A stretch of DNA of 64,000 nucleotides from Chaetoderma sp. LZ-2023a (Eukaryota > Mollusca > Caudofoveata > Chaetodermatida > Chaetodermatidae), in NCBI GenBank assembly GCA_034401795.1, contig CM067366.1:85729964-85793963 (forward strand), written 5' to 3'. A program made the position numbers and the translations under genes. Each line of letters begins with the position of its first letter. Positions within the stretch are counted from its first letter, which is position 1. This document shows positions 1 through 13,079 of the stretch, one piece after another. Under the pieces are notes generated by a model that did not search any database, was not told where the DNA came from, and saw only the letters and a program-made list of their open reading frames with translations.

Positions 1-480
1 CACTGAAAATTGTGAAATATGTCCTGAAAATTAGAAGATAATCCCAACAAGAAAATGTAATGTATACCCAAGGAGGAGGGAGGGGGGGGGGGACTCCTCC
101 CAGAAAAATTGTGAAATCTAGATGGTCTCAGACCTGTGCCATCTCCTGTATTTCCAGAGGTATATACCGTATATAGGCCTATATTGTTATCCTAAAATGG
201 GGAGGGCTGACTAAAAGCCAGTGCAGAACACAGTGTTTGCTTGTTTGACCAGGGACAACATAACAACATAGTTTCTCTACAACATTTAAGAAAAAGCCTA
301 TTGAATAATTTAAAAATCATTTTTACTGAAATATGTTAATGGGGAGAAACAGGCAACAGCTTTAATTCCTTTAAATGTCAAATGTTTAAAAATATTTAAC
401 AGCTTAGGCCCTATATGTACCTGCATAGTGCCGTGTGCCCGTGACTTATGATTTTCGAATTGAGCTGCCATATATATATT
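1..480. other. Non-coding, no recognisable gene
   Basis: I see no convincing coding region here. The short open frames have no family features and low-complexity composition. There is a G-rich run around 69-93. Nothing else can be supported. Confidence 0.5.
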
Positions 481-790
481 TATGGTTTCAAGATTCAAGA
501 TTCAAGATTCAAAATTATTTATTTCATACTCAAATACTCAATATACAATATATTACATCACAATTGGGCAGTCCATCAAAGGCATGGCCTATAAATCGAT
601 GGACCCCAACATATAAACACAACATTACAATATATAAAGGTACTAAATGTATTCAACATCTGTATAGATGCATGATAGGACAAACACAGAAAACAGGACG
701 GCACAACATACATTTTTTTTTTTTTTTCGCACCATATCGTCTTAATTTTGCGAATACTTATGGTTCTGCATATAGATAATAATAATACTT
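481..790 (-). repeat. Non-LTR retrotransposon 3'-end-like fragment with short tandem tail
   Basis: The block opens with three tandem copies of TTCAAGA (about 487-510), followed by an A/T-rich stretch and a run of T at 712-727. Read on the minus strand, this looks like a LINE or SINE 3' UTR ending in a short tandem tail. A similar start (TTCAAGTTCAAGTTCAC) occurs near 18560. No reading frame is supported. The class is inferred from the tail only. Confidence 0.4.
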
Positions 791-2290
791 GCAATTCATC
801 TGAGGTCTATATTGCGATGGCATAGTTTTAAGGGTTACTTAATAATTAATTATAAATAATTATTAAATAAGATTAAAACACTCACCATTCACCAATTTAT
901 ATGAGGTTGATCATCGAAATCTTGACGCTAGTTCTATGACTATTGACTAGGCCTATAAGTAACATACGGTACTAAGTTAGTAAGTTACTACCATTTCTAA
1001 ACATGACCAGAGGGATTGGCAAACACCGGCCGTAGCCCCCTGCCCATTCGCTTATTGTATTAACCCCTAGCACACTGATGTCGAAAATTAAATGTTCATA
1101 GCATCCGGAAAAGAGAGGTTGGTGTACGTTTTCACGTCGTTTTGGAAGCAGTTGCTAGTTTGCTACTGAAACTCTGAAAGAATGAACGCTGTTGGCTGTT
1201 GCTATTTCAGCAACATTGCTACTAAAACTAAAACCAGCTTTAAGAAGATGAAATGAAATTTAATGTGAAATCTTGAAATTCCAGAGTGCTACGGGCTAAC
1301 TCTGACTAGTGCTACTGTTCTTACAGTTCTTTCAGGCTTAAGCATAGTTATAGAATAATAGAATACGTGAAACAATACGCGACTGTACGCCACGACCTCA
1401 GACTAAGCACACTGGCTGGTCGAGTTAGTCAGACAGCCTCAAAAGTATGTGTATCCTTGCGGCCTTGCCACTCCTTGAAGTCATGTTTCCTGTGCAAGAT
1501 TTCGCGGAAATAGACAAAACAGACAGCAATGTCAATGTACATGTATAGTATGTAATTGTCGCTTAGTCACAATTAAAGGTACACTTAGCGCCACTATTAA
1601 AGATACACTGATATAATGTTATTAATTTATTTTATTCTCGTATTTGCTCACTGAACATGAATTGATGAAAAATTCAATTTCATGCCCTGAAATGTAGGTT
1701 TCCCGAATCCTAGGGGAGGGGGCTACAGCCCCCACGCCCCACGGTCCCACCCGACCCCGACCCCGCCAATGGCAAATTGATGCCATAACTGATGCTCACG
1801 TTCGTAGGGGTACAGGTGGTAACCCATATCTTATGCTCACAGCCTCATTCATAGCAGTATAGCCTTATAGGTGGCGATGATATATTGGACGATTAGGAGG
1901 TACCTGGTCATTCCAGGGTGATCCCATCAAGGGGAAGAACTTGGTTCAACAGTTAACATGTAACAAGTAACATCATCACTAACATGTGCTCAAACCCGTG
2001 AATCTGTACAGAGTTACAGGTACAAAATTTGTGTCCAGCCTACCAGCCCATTTTACCCTGAAACACCAGCCCACCGGGCATTGCCCAAATGCCCTTATGG
2101 CCAGTCCGCCCCTGACTATGCGTCAGGTGAGTTTGTTTAACTTTGTTAGCGTTTCTGTTATATGTATGTTAACAATCACGATGGGCTCTCCGTGTTGGTT
2201 ACTATCGCATTGACCCAGACGCGTTGTCCTCGTGCATATAGAGGATCTCAAACGAGTTTGATGTACGCGTTATCGCAAAATTATCAAGCG
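791..2290. other. Non-coding, no recognisable gene
   Basis: No credible open reading frame or RNA gene was found. A C-rich patch lies at about 1720-1775. The short open frame near 1986-2213 has no recognisable domain and looks like chance. Confidence 0.5.
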
Positions 2291-2294
2291 AGTA

Positions 2295-2665
2295 TAATTT
2301 TATAAATATCATTTTGAACGACCTTTCTCTGGTAGATCATGTTTCATGAACGCGTCACATGATGTCGAGCTTCCTCACGTGGGACAAGAACTCGCCAGAA
2401 TGCAGTTATCCAATGTGAATACGCTACTTGAGCTATGAGGGATCAGATCTGTCACTCAACTATATGACGTTTAATAAATGTCATTTTGAACGAATTTTTT
2501 AGCGAGTCGGTCTTGTTTGATGATCGCATTGCATGAGGTACCCGTCACGGTTGACGAGAAATTCTAATGCAATTAACACGTCGCATCAGAAGTGAATACG
2601 CTAATTATGTGATGATAATGGAGGGTTCTGATCTGCCACTCAAGCATTTGATGTCATAGTCAAAT
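2295..2665. repeat. Two-copy diverged direct duplication (~170-185 bp)
   Basis: Landmarks recur in the same order. TCATTTTGAACGA occurs near 2309 and again near 2481. GTGAATACGCTA occurs near 2416 and 2602. GATCTG-CACTCAA occurs near 2447 and 2630. This shows two diverged head-to-tail copies. No coding potential was seen. Confidence 0.55.
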
Positions 2666-2739
2666 AAGTCACATATTAGCTGACATCACAATAACATAGA
2701 CCCGCCATGATAATAGCAAAGACCGGCAGGAAAATGTAC

Positions 2740-2820
2740 ATTGTATGGTTTTCATGAATTTTCAATTTAATAAACATTTTGTTGATTATTTTTGGCATGA
2801 ATCCCAAAGTGTGCGGAGAT
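2740..2820 (+). mobile_element. MITE-M remnant forming the left edge of the minisatellite
   Basis: TTTAATAAACATTTTGTTGA resembles the TTTAATAAATATTCTGCTGA of MITE M5 near 41780. It is followed by GTGTGCGGAGATTAGCTAG, which parallels the GTGTGGGTGGAGCTTAGCTAG tail of MITE copies M4 and M5. The central palindrome of the MITE is missing. The minisatellite begins exactly where the MITE tail motif TTAGCTAG begins. Confidence 0.55.
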
Positions 2821-5800
2821 TAGCTAGAAATGGGAGGGTGTACCTTGAAATTGGAGTGTAGCTAGAAATGGGAAGGTGTAGCTAGAAATGGGACGGTATA
2901 GCTAGAATTGGAGAGTGTAGCTTGAAATGGGAGAGTGTAGCTAGAAATATGAGTGTAGCTAGAAATGGGATGGTGTAGCTAGAAGTGGAGAGTGTGGCTA
3001 GAAATGGGAGAGTGTAGCTAGAAATGGGAGAGGTTTAGCTAGAAATGTGAGGGTTTAGCTTGAAATGGGCGGGTGTAGCTTGAATGGGATGGATGAAGCT
3101 AGAAATTGGAGGGATGTGGCTAGAAATGGGAGGGATGAAGCTAGAAATGGGATGGATGAAGCTAGAAATGTGAGGGATGTGGGTCGAAATGGGATGGATG
3201 AAGCTAGAAATGGGAGGGGTTTAGCTAGAAATGTGAGAGTTTTGCTAGAAATGTGAGGGCTTAGCTTGAAATAGGAGGGTGTAGCTTGAAATGGGAGACG
3301 TTTCGCTAGAAATGTGAGGGTTTAGCTTGAAATGGGAGGGTGTAGCTTGAATAGGATGGATGAAGCTAGAAATGGGAGGGATGTGGCTAGAAATGGGATG
3401 CATGAAGCTAGAAATGGGAGGGATGTGGCTAGAAATTGGATGGATGAAGCTAGAAATGGGAGGGATGTGGCTAGAAATGGGAGGGATGAAGCTAGAAATG
3501 GGAGGGATGTGGGTCAAAATGGGATGGATGAAGCTAGAAATGGGAGGGGTTTAGCTAGAAATGTGATGAGTTAGCTAGAAATGTGAGGTTTTAGCTTGAA
3601 ATTGGATGGATAAAGCTAGAAATGGGATGGATGAAGCTAGAAATGGGATTATGAAGTTAGAAATGGGAGGGGTTTAGCTAGAAATGAGAGGGATTTAGCT
3701 CGAAATGGGAGGGTGTAGCTTGAAATGCGATGGATGAAGCCCGAAATGGGATGGATGAAGCTAGAAATGGGAGGGATGTGGCTAAAAAGGGATGGATGAA
3801 GCTAGAAATTGGAGGGATGTGGCTAGAAATGGGATGGATGAAGCTAGAAATGGGATGGATGTGGCTAGAAATGGGAGGGATGAAGCTAGAAATGGGATGG
3901 GTGAAGCTAGAAATAGGAGGGATGTTGGTCGAAATGGGATAGATTTAGCTTGAAATGGGAGGGTGTAGCTTGAAACGGGATGGATGAAGCTAGAAATGGG
4001 ATGGATGAAGCTAGAAATGGGAGATGTGGGTAGAAATGGGATGGATGAAGCTAGAAATGGGATGGATTTAGCTAGAAATGTGAGGGTTTAGCTGGAAATG
4101 GGATGGATGTGGGTCGAAATGGGATGGATGAAGCTAGAAATGGGAGGGGTTTAGCTAGAAATGTGAGAGTTTTGCTAGAAATGTGAGGGTTTGGCTTGAA
4201 ATAGGAGGGTGTAGTTTTAAATGGGATGGATGAAGCTAGAAATGGGAGGGATATGGCCAGAGATGGGAGTGAAGAAGCTAGTAATGGGATGGATGAAGCT
4301 AGAAATGGGAGGGATGAAGCTAGAAATGAGAGGGGTTTAGCTAGAAATGTAAGAGTTTAGCTTGAAATGGGAGGGTGTAGCTTGAAATGGGATGGATGAA
4401 GCCAGAAATGGGATGGATGAAGCCAGAAATGGGATGGATGAAGCTAGAAATGAGAGCGGTTAGCTTGAAACGGAAGGGTTTAGCTTGAAATGGGAGGGTG
4501 TAGCTTGAAATGGGATGGATGAAGCTGGAAATGGGATGGATAAAGCTAGAAATGGGAGGGATGTGGGTAGAAATGTGATGGATGAAGCTAGAAATGGATG
4601 GATGAGGCTAGAAATGAGAGGAGTTTAGCTAGAAATGTAAGGGTTTAGCTAGAAATGTAAAGGTTTAGCTTGAAATGGGAGGGTGTAACTTGAAATTGGA
4701 TGGATGAAGCTAGAAATGGGATGGATAAAGCTAGAAATGGGAGGGATGTGGCTAGAAGTGGAATGGATGAAGCGAGAAAAGGGAGGGATGTAGGTAGAAT
4801 TGGGATGGATGAAGCTAGAAATGGGAGGGGTTTAGCTAGAAATGTGAGGATTTAGCTTGAAATGGGAGGGTGTAGCTTGAAACGGGATGGGTGAAGTTAG
4901 AAATGAGATGGATGAAGCTAGAAATGGGATGGATTTAGCTAGAAATGTGAGGGTTTAGCTAGAAATGGGATGGATGAAGCTAGAAATGGGAGGGATATGG
5001 CTAGAAATGGGAGTGATGAAGCTAGTAAAAGGGATGGATGAAGCTAGAAATGGGACGAATGTAGGTAGATATGGGAGGGATGTGGCTAGAAATGGGATGG
5101 ATGAAGCTAGAAATGGGAGGGATGTGCCTAGAAATGGGAGAGATGAAGTTAGAAATGGGATGGATGAAGCTAGAAATGGGAGGGATGTAGGTAGAAATGG
5201 GATGGATGAAGCTAGAAATGGGATGGATGAAGCTAGAAATGGGAGGGGTTTAGCTAGAAATGGGAGGGTTTAGCTAGAAATGTAAGAGATTAGCTTGAAA
5301 TGGGAGGGTGTAGCGTGAAACGGGATGGATGAAGCTAGAAATGGGATGGATGAAGCTAGAAATGGGATGGATTTAGCTAGAAATGTGAGGGTTTAGCTGG
5401 AAATGGGATGGATGTGGGTCGAAATGGGATGGATAAAGCTAGAAATGGGAGGGGTTTAGCTAGAAATGTGAGAGTTTCGCTAGAAATGTGAGGGTTTAGC
5501 TTGAAATAGGAGGGTGTAGTTTTAAATGGGATGGATCAAGCTAGAAATGGGAAGGATATGGCTAGAAATGGGAGTGAAGAAGCTAGTAATGGGATGGATG
5601 AAGATAGAAATGGGAGGGATGAAGCTAGAAATGAGAGGGGTTTAGCTAGAAATGTAAGAGTTTATCTTGAAATGGGAGGGTGTAGCGTGAAATGGGATGG
5701 ATGAAGCTAGAAATGGGATGGATGAAGGTAGAAATGAGAGGGTTTAGCTTGAAATGGTAGGGTTTAGCTTGAAATGGGAGGGTGTAGCTTGAAATGGGAT

Positions 5801-7999
5801 GGATGAAGCTAGAAATGGGATGGATAAAGCTAGAAATGGGAGGGATGTGGGTAGAAATGGGATGGATGAAGCTAGAAATGGATGGATGAGGCTAGAAATG
5901 AGAGGAATTTGGCTAGAAATGTAAGGGTTTAGCTTGAAATGGGAGGGTGTAGCTTGAAATGGGATGGATGAAGCTAGAAATGGGATGGATAAAGCTAGAA
6001 ATGGGAGGTAGAAATGGGATGGATGAAGCTAGAAATGAGAGGGATTTAGCTAGAAATGTAAGTGTTTAGCTTGAAATGGGAGGGTGTAGCTTGAAATGGG
6101 AAGGATGAAGCTAGAAATGGGATGGATAAAGCTAGAAATGGGAGGGATGTGGGTAGAAATGGGATGGATGAAGCTAGAAATGGCATGGATGAAGCTAGAA
6201 ATGGGAGGGGTTTAGCTTTAAATGGGAGGGTGTGGATTGAAATGGGAGGGATGTGGCTAGGAATGGGAGGGATGTGGCTAGAAATGCAAGGGATGTAGCT
6301 AGAAATGGGATGGATGGACTTAGAAATGGTAGGGATGTAGGTAGAAATGGGATGTATGATGCTAGAAATGGGAGGGGTTTAGCTAGAAATGTGAGGGGTT
6401 TAGCTGGAAATGGGATGGATGAAGGTAGAAATAGGATGGATGAAGCAGAAATGGGAGGGATATGGCTAGAAATGGGAGGGATGAAGCTAGTAATGGGATA
6501 GATGAAGCTAGAAATGGGAGGGATGTAGGTAGATATGGGAGGGATGAGGCTAGAAATAGGAGGGTGTTGCTAGAAATGGGAGGGTATTGATAGAAATGGG
6601 AGTGTGTAGCTTGAAATGGGATGGATGATGCTAGAAATGGGAGGGATGTGGCTAGAAATGGGAGGGATGAAGCTAAAAATGGGATGGATAACGCTAGAAA
6701 TGGGAGGGATGTATGTAGAAATGGGATGGATGAAGCTAGAAATGGGATGGATGAAGCTAAAAATGGGACGGGTTTAGCTAAAAATGTGATGGTTTGGCTT
6801 GAAATGGGAGGGTTTAGCTTGAAATGGGAGGATGTAGCTTGAAATGGGAGGGTGTAGTTAGAAATGAGATGGATGAAGCTAGAAATGGGATGGAGGAAGC
6901 TAGAAATGGGAGGGATGAAGCTAGAAATGGGAGGGATGTGGCTAGAAATGGGAGAGATGTACGTGGAAATGGGAGGGATGTGCCTAGAAATGGGAGGGAT
7001 GTGGCTAGAAATGGGAGGGATGTAGGTGAAATGGAAGGGATGAAGCTAAAAACGGAATGGATGAAGCTAGAAATGGGAGGGATGTAGGTAGAATTGGGAT
7101 GGATGAAGCTAGAAATGGGAGGAGTTTAGCTAGAAATGGAAGGATTTAGCTAGATATGTGAGTGTTTAGCTTGAAATGGGATGGATGAAGCTAGAAATGG
7201 GATGTATGAATCTAGAAATGGGAGGGGTTTAGCTAGAAGTGGGAGGGTTTAGCTTGAAATGGGAGGGTGTAGCTTGAAACGGGATCGATGAAGCGAGAAA
7301 TGGGATGGATGAAGCTGGAAATTGGAGGGATGTGGGTAGAAATGGGATGGATGAAGCTAGAAATGGGATGGATTTAGCTAGAAATGTGAGGGTTTAGCTG
7401 GAAATGGGATGGATGAAGCTAGAACTGGGAGGTATATGGCTAGAAATGAGAGGGATGAAGCTAGTAATGGGATGGATGAAGCTAGAAATGGGAGGGGTGT
7501 AGGTAGATATGGGAGGGATGAAGATAGAAATGGGATGGATGAAGCTAGAAATAAGAGGGATTTAGCTAGAAATGTAAGGGTTTAGCTTGAAATGGGAGGG
7601 TGTAGCTTGAAATGGGATAGATGAAGCTAGAAATGGAATGGATGAAGCTAGAAATGGGAGGGATGTGGGTAGAAATGGGATGGATGAAGCTAGAAATGGC
7701 ATGGATGAAGCTAGAAATGGGAGGGGTTTAGCTTAAAATGGGAGGGTGTATATTGAAATGGGAGGGGTGTGGCTAGAAATGGGAGGGATGTGGCTAGAAA
7801 TGGGATGGATGGACTTAGAAATGTGAGGGATGTAGGTAGAAATGGGATGGATGAAGCTAGAAATGGGAGGGGTTTAGCTAGAAATGTGAGGGGTTTAGCT
7901 GGAAATGGGATGGATGAAGGTAGAAATAGGATGGATGAAGCAGAAATGGGAGGGATATGGCTAGAAATGGGAGGGATGTAGGTAGATATGGGAGGGATG

Positions 8000-8910
8000 A
8001 AGCTAGAAATAGGAGGGTGTTGCTAGAAATGGGAGGGTATTGATAGAAATGGGAGTGGGTAGCTTGAAATGGGATGGATGATGCTAGAAATGGGAGGGAT
8101 GTGGCTAGAAATGGAAGGGATGAAGCTAAAACTGGGATATATAAAGCTAGAAATGGGAGGGATGTATGTAGAAATGGGATGGATGAAGCTAGAAATCGGA
8201 TGGATGAAGCTAGAAATGGGACAGGTTTAGCTAAAAATGTGATGGTTTAGCTTGAAATGGGAGGGTTTAGCTTGAAATGGGAGGATGTAGCTTGAAATGG
8301 GAGGGTGTAGCTAGAAATGAGATGGATGAAGCTAGAAATGGGAGGGATGTGGCTAGAAATGGGAGAGATGGAGGTAGAAATGGGAGGGATGTGCCTAGAA
8401 ATTGGAGGGATATGGCTAGAAATGGGAGGGATGTAGGTAGATATGGGAGGGATGAAGCTAGAAATAGGAGGGTGTTGCTAGAAATGGGAGGGTATTGATA
8501 GAAATGGGAGTGGGTAGCTTGAAATGGGATGGATGATGCTAGAAATGGGAGGGATGTGGCTAGAAATGGGAGGGATGAAGCTAAAAATGGGATATATAAA
8601 GCTAGAAATGGGAGGGATGTATGTAGAAATGGGATGGATGAAGCTAGAAATCGGATGGATGAAGCTAGAAATGGGACAGGTTTAGCTAAAAATGTGGTGG
8701 TTTAGCTTGAAATGGGAGGGTTTAGCTTGAAATGGGAGGATGTAGCTTGAAATGGGAGGGTGTAGCTAGAAATGAGATGGATGAAGCTAGAAATGGGAGG
8801 GATGTGGCTAGAAATGGGAGAGATGGAGGTAGAAATGGGAGGGATGTGCCTAGAAATTGGAGGGATGTGGCTAGAAATGGGAGGGATGTAGGTGAAATGG
8901 GAGGGATGTG
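8000..8910 (+). repeat. Higher-order 455-bp direct duplication inside the minisatellite
   Basis: A rare marker unit containing GTATTGATAGAAAT occurs at about 6594, 8037, 8492 and 10047. The second and third copies are 455 bp apart, and their neighbouring variant units match in order. Examples are a GGAGTGGGTAGC unit, then GATGATGCTAG, then GATATATAAAGC. The array has therefore grown by amplifying multi-unit blocks as well as single units. Confidence 0.8.
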
Positions 8911-11379
8911 GCTAGAAATGGGAGGGGTTTAGCTTGAAATGGGAGGGTGTAGCTGGAAATGAGAGGGATGTGGCTAGAAATGGGAGGGATGTGGCTAGAA
9001 ATGGGAGGGATGAAGCTAGAAACGGAATGGATGAAGCTAGAAATGGGAGGGATGTAGGTAGAATTGGGATGGATGAAACTAGAAATGGGAGGGGTTTAGC
9101 TAGAAATGGGAGGATTTAGCTAGATATGTGAGTGTTTAGCTTGAAATGGGATGGATGAAGCTAGAAATGGGATGTATGAATCTAGAAATGGGAGGGGTTT
9201 AGCTAGAAGTGTGAGGGTTTAGCTTGAAATGGGAGTGTGTAGCTTGAAACGGGATGGATGAAGCGAGAAATGGGATGGATGAAGCTAGAAATTGGAGGGA
9301 TGTGGGTAGAAATGGGATGGATGACGCTAGAAATGGGATGGATTTAGCTAGAAATGTGAGGGTTTAGCTGGAAATGGGATGGATGAAGCTAGAAATGGAA
9401 TGGATGTAGCTAGAACTGGGAGGTATATTTCTAGAAATGAGAGGGATGAAGCTAGTAATGGGATGGATGAAGCTAGAAATGGGAGGGATGTAGGTAGATA
9501 TGGGAGGGATGAAGATAGAAATGGGATGGATGAAGCTAGAAAGAAGAGGGATTTAGCTAGAAATGTAATGGTTTAGCTTGAAATGGGAGGGTGTAGCTTG
9601 AAATGGGATAGATGAAGCTAGAAATGGAATGGATGAAGCTAGAAATGGGAGGGATGTGGGTAGAAATTAGATGGATGAAGCTAGAAATGGCATGGATGAA
9701 GGTAGAAATGGGAGGGGTTTAGCTTAAAATGGGAGGGTGTAGATTGAAATGGAAGGGGTGTGGCTAGAAATGGGAGGGGTGTGGCTAGAAATGGGATGGA
9801 TGGACTTAGAAATGGGGGGGATGTAGGTAGAAATGGGATGGATGAAGCTAGAAATGGGAGGGGTTTAGCTAGAAATGTGAGGGATAGCTAGAAATGTGAG
9901 GGTTTAGCTGGAAATGGGATGGATCAAGCTAGAAAAGAGAGGGATATGGCTAGAAATGGGAGGGATGAATCTAGAAATGGGAGGAATGTAGGTAGATATG
10001 GGAGGGATGAAGCTAGAAATGTGAGGGTTTTGCTAGAAATGGGAGCGTATTGATAGAAATTGGAGTGTGTAGCTTGAAATGGGATGGATGATGCTAGAAA
10101 TGTGAGGGATGTGGCTAGAAATGGGAGGGACGAAGCTAGAAATGGGGGTGGGGGTGGGTGGGGGGATGTATGTAGAAATGGGATGGATGAAGCTAGAAAT
10201 GGGAGGGGTTTAGCTAGAAATGTGATGGTTTAGCTTGAAATGGGAGGGTGTACCTTGAAATGGGAGGGTGTAGCTTGAAATGGGAGGGTGTGGCTAGAAA
10301 TCAGAGGGTGTGGCTAGAAATGGGATGGATGAAGCTAGAAATGGGATGGATGAAGCTAGAAATGGGAGGGATGAAGATAGAAATGGGAGGGATGTGGCTA
10401 GAAATGGGAGAGATGTAGGTAGAAATGGGAGGGATGTCCCTAGAAATTGGAGGGAAGTAGGTGGAAATGGGAGGGATGTGGCTAGAAATGGGAGGGATGT
10501 GGCTAGAAATGGGAGGGATGTAGGTAGAAATGGAGGGATGAAGCTAGAAGTGGGATGGATGAAGCTAGAAATGGGAGGGATGTGGCTAGAAATGGGAGGG
10601 ATGAAGCTATAAACGGGATGAATGAGACTAGAAATGGGAGGGATGTAGGTAGAAATGGGATGGATGAAGCTAGAAATGGGAGCGGTTTAGCTAGAAATGT
10701 GAGGGTTTAGCTTGAAATGGGAGGGTTTAGTTTGAATTGGGATGTATGAAGCTAGAAATGGGATGGATGAAGCTAGAGATGGGAGGGATGTGGCTAGAAA
10801 TGTGAGGGATCAAGCTAGAAATGGGATGGATGAGACTAGAAATGGGAGGGATGCAGGTAGAAATGGGATGGATGAAGCTAGAAATGAGATGGATGACGCT
10901 AGAAATGGGAGGGGGTTAGCTTGAAATGGGAGGGTGTAGTTTGAAATGAGAGGGATGTGGCTAGAAATGGGAGAGATGTGGCTAGAAATGGGAGGGATGT
11001 AGCTAGAAATGGGAGGGTTGAAGCTAGAAATGGGATGGATGAAGCTAGAAATGGGAGGAATGTAGGTAGAAATGGGATGGATGAAGCTAGAAATGGGAGG
11101 GGTTTAGCTAGAAATGTGAGGATTTGCCTAGAAATGTGAGGGTTTAGCTTGAAATGGGATGGGTGAAGCTAGAAATGGGATGGATGAAGCTAGAAATGGG
11201 AGCGATGTGGCTAGAAATGGGAGGGGTTTAGCTAGAAATGGGAGGGTTTAGCTTGAAATGGGAGGGATGTAGATATAAATGGGATGGATGAAGCTAGAAA
11301 TGGGAGCGATGTGGGTAGAAATGGGATGGATGAAGCTAGAAATTGGATGGATGAAGCTAGAAATGGGAGGGATGTAGCT

Positions 11380-12034
11380 AGAAATAGGAGGGATGTTGCT
11401 AGAAATGGGAGGGATTGTGGTAGAAATGGAGGGATGAAGCTAAAAATGGGAAGTGTTTAACTAGAAATGGGACGGATGTTGCTAGAAATGGGAGGGATGT
11501 AGCTAGAAATGGGAGGGATGTAGCTAGAAATGGGAGGGATGTGCCTAGAAATGGGAGGGATGTTATTAGAAATTGGAGGGATGTTGCTAGAAATGGGACG
11601 GTGTTGCTAGAAATGGGAAGGATGTAGCTAGAAATGGGAGAGATGTAGCTAGAAATTGGAGCGATGTGCTAGAAAAAGGGAGGGATGTAGCTAGAAATGG
11701 GAGGGATGTGGCTAGAAATGGGAGGTATGTGGCTAGAAATGGGAAGGATGTAGGTAGAAATGGGAGGGATGTGGCTAGAAATGGGAGGATGTAGCTAGAA
11801 ATGGGAGGGATGTAGCTAGAAATGGGAGGGATGTAGCTAGAAATGGGAGGGATGTAGCTAGAAATGGGAGGGATGTGGCTAGAAATGGGAGGGATGTGGC
11901 TAGAAATGGGAGGGATATAAGTAGAAATGGAGGGATGAAGCTAGAAATGGGAGGGTTTAACTAGAAGTGGGAGGGATGTTGCTAGAAATGGGAGGGATTA
12001 AGCTAGAAATGGGAGGGAGGTAGCCAGAAATGGA
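11380..12034 (+). repeat. Homogeneous terminal block of the minisatellite
   Basis: Units here are almost all 21 bp of the form GCTAGAAATGGGAGGGATGT plus A or G. The interspersed 20-bp variants and GATGAA units of the older core are largely absent. This looks like the most recently expanded part. It stops at TAGCCAGAAATGGAT, where MITE-derived sequence begins. Confidence 0.75.
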
Positions 12035-12300
12035 TTTATTGATATAGACTGAATGAGGAGGTGCCAGATAAATAGCCAAATATCTGGAGTCACGGTAGCT
12101 ACACCAGCTCCCAGGCAAATTGATTTCAAAATGTTCAGTAGAATATTTATATAAATTGTAAATCTATCAAATACATACAAATCGTACAATCGATACACTT
12201 TTCGAGCTTTATGACTGAGAGCTCTAGCTCTACGTCATTTTGACTGTGACGTCAGCAAATTCGTGATGTATTTGATCATGACGTCAGAGTGGCATGTCGG
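12035..12300 (-). mobile_element. MITE-M copy M1, antisense, flanking the minisatellite
   Basis: Read on the minus strand, this follows the left half of copy M3: TGACGTCA sites, then TTGTACGATTTG, then AAATATTCTACTGAACATTT, then TTTGCCTGGGAGCTG at the degraded central palindrome. The same order is seen at 14189-14345. It directly abuts the last minisatellite unit. Two perfect TGACGTCA sites lie at 12247-12254 and 12279-12286. Confidence 0.6.
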
Positions 12301-13079
12301 ATTCCTCTATTTAAGTCTTCTAATATTGAAAAATACAATATGTCACTACATCGCGATTCTTTATGCGTGGTATAGCCTACATCACGATATTTTCGAAGAC
12401 GTAATCGTGCACCCCACTACTATGCAACCGCTAGTCCATAATGCAAATAATGGCGCAGCGGGTCAATGCGCCTTCATAGTTTACATTTAGTGTAGGCCTT
12501 CGTACTTTATTGTCGTAATCATGGGCGTAATCATAGATCTGTTCTTATAGCTAGAATAAGACGATTATAGACTAAACCTAGAATACAATTTTAATAGAAA
12601 GCTAAAGTCGCGCGATCCAGACTACAAATCGTATTTAAGAGGATTTTCCCGTATAAAGTAGATTAACCACATAAAGCTTGGTACAAAAAGACAACACATT
12701 TATATATTCCCCCTAGGCATACACATTCTTCAGCAGTAACTTGACTTGTTCCATGAAATAAATTGTAACCGCTAATCCGATTTATTAATGAAAATCTGGT
12801 CATAATTTGCTAGGAGCTTGTGGGTGTTCCCAATCTAACTATTCACGTTTTAGTTGCGACTCGCAACTGGCATAAGTTAAGTCGATCGATCGGTCGCTGT
12901 TAGCCACCATGTCACCCGGTTACATTTTTGACAATATCTGACAAAGCTGCTTAATTTCATCTACTACCGTATATCGGGTACCGGTAATATTCCGGTATAT
13001 CGGATATATCATTATTGCATTCACATTGTTAGAAGATAATCCTGGACATGACGGCTTCTCACCATTACCCGGGTTAGTG
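12301..13079. other. Non-coding, no recognisable gene
   Basis: The open frames are short and lack family features. A local patch near 12960-13005 is rich in CCGGTA and ATATCGG words. Nothing further can be supported. Confidence 0.5.

Larger units (their letters stand above)
2821..12034 (+). repeat. 9.2 kb minisatellite of 20/21-bp units
   Basis: About 440 tandem units start GCTAGAAATGGGAGGG. Units of 21 bp end in ATGTG or ATGAA; units of 20 bp read like GTTTAGCTAGAAATGTGAGG. Because 21 bp is seven codons, long stretches stay open and would encode heptads such as ARNGRDV or ARNGMDE on the plus strand and HIPPISS on the minus strand. These are by-products of the period, not genes: all frames show the same periodicity, frames change wherever a 20-bp unit occurs, and there is no flanking coding structure. 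20-mers dominate the left end and near-identical 21-mers the right end, so the array has age strata. The GGGAGGG core makes the plus strand rich in G tracts. Confidence 0.97.

Noticed and set aside
3065-11139. Many open frames encoding ARNGRDV / ARNGMDE or HIPPISS heptads
   Set aside because: They follow from the 21-bp unit being seven codons. All frames show the same periodicity, frames change at every 20-bp unit, and no start context, splice sites or conserved domain accompany them.
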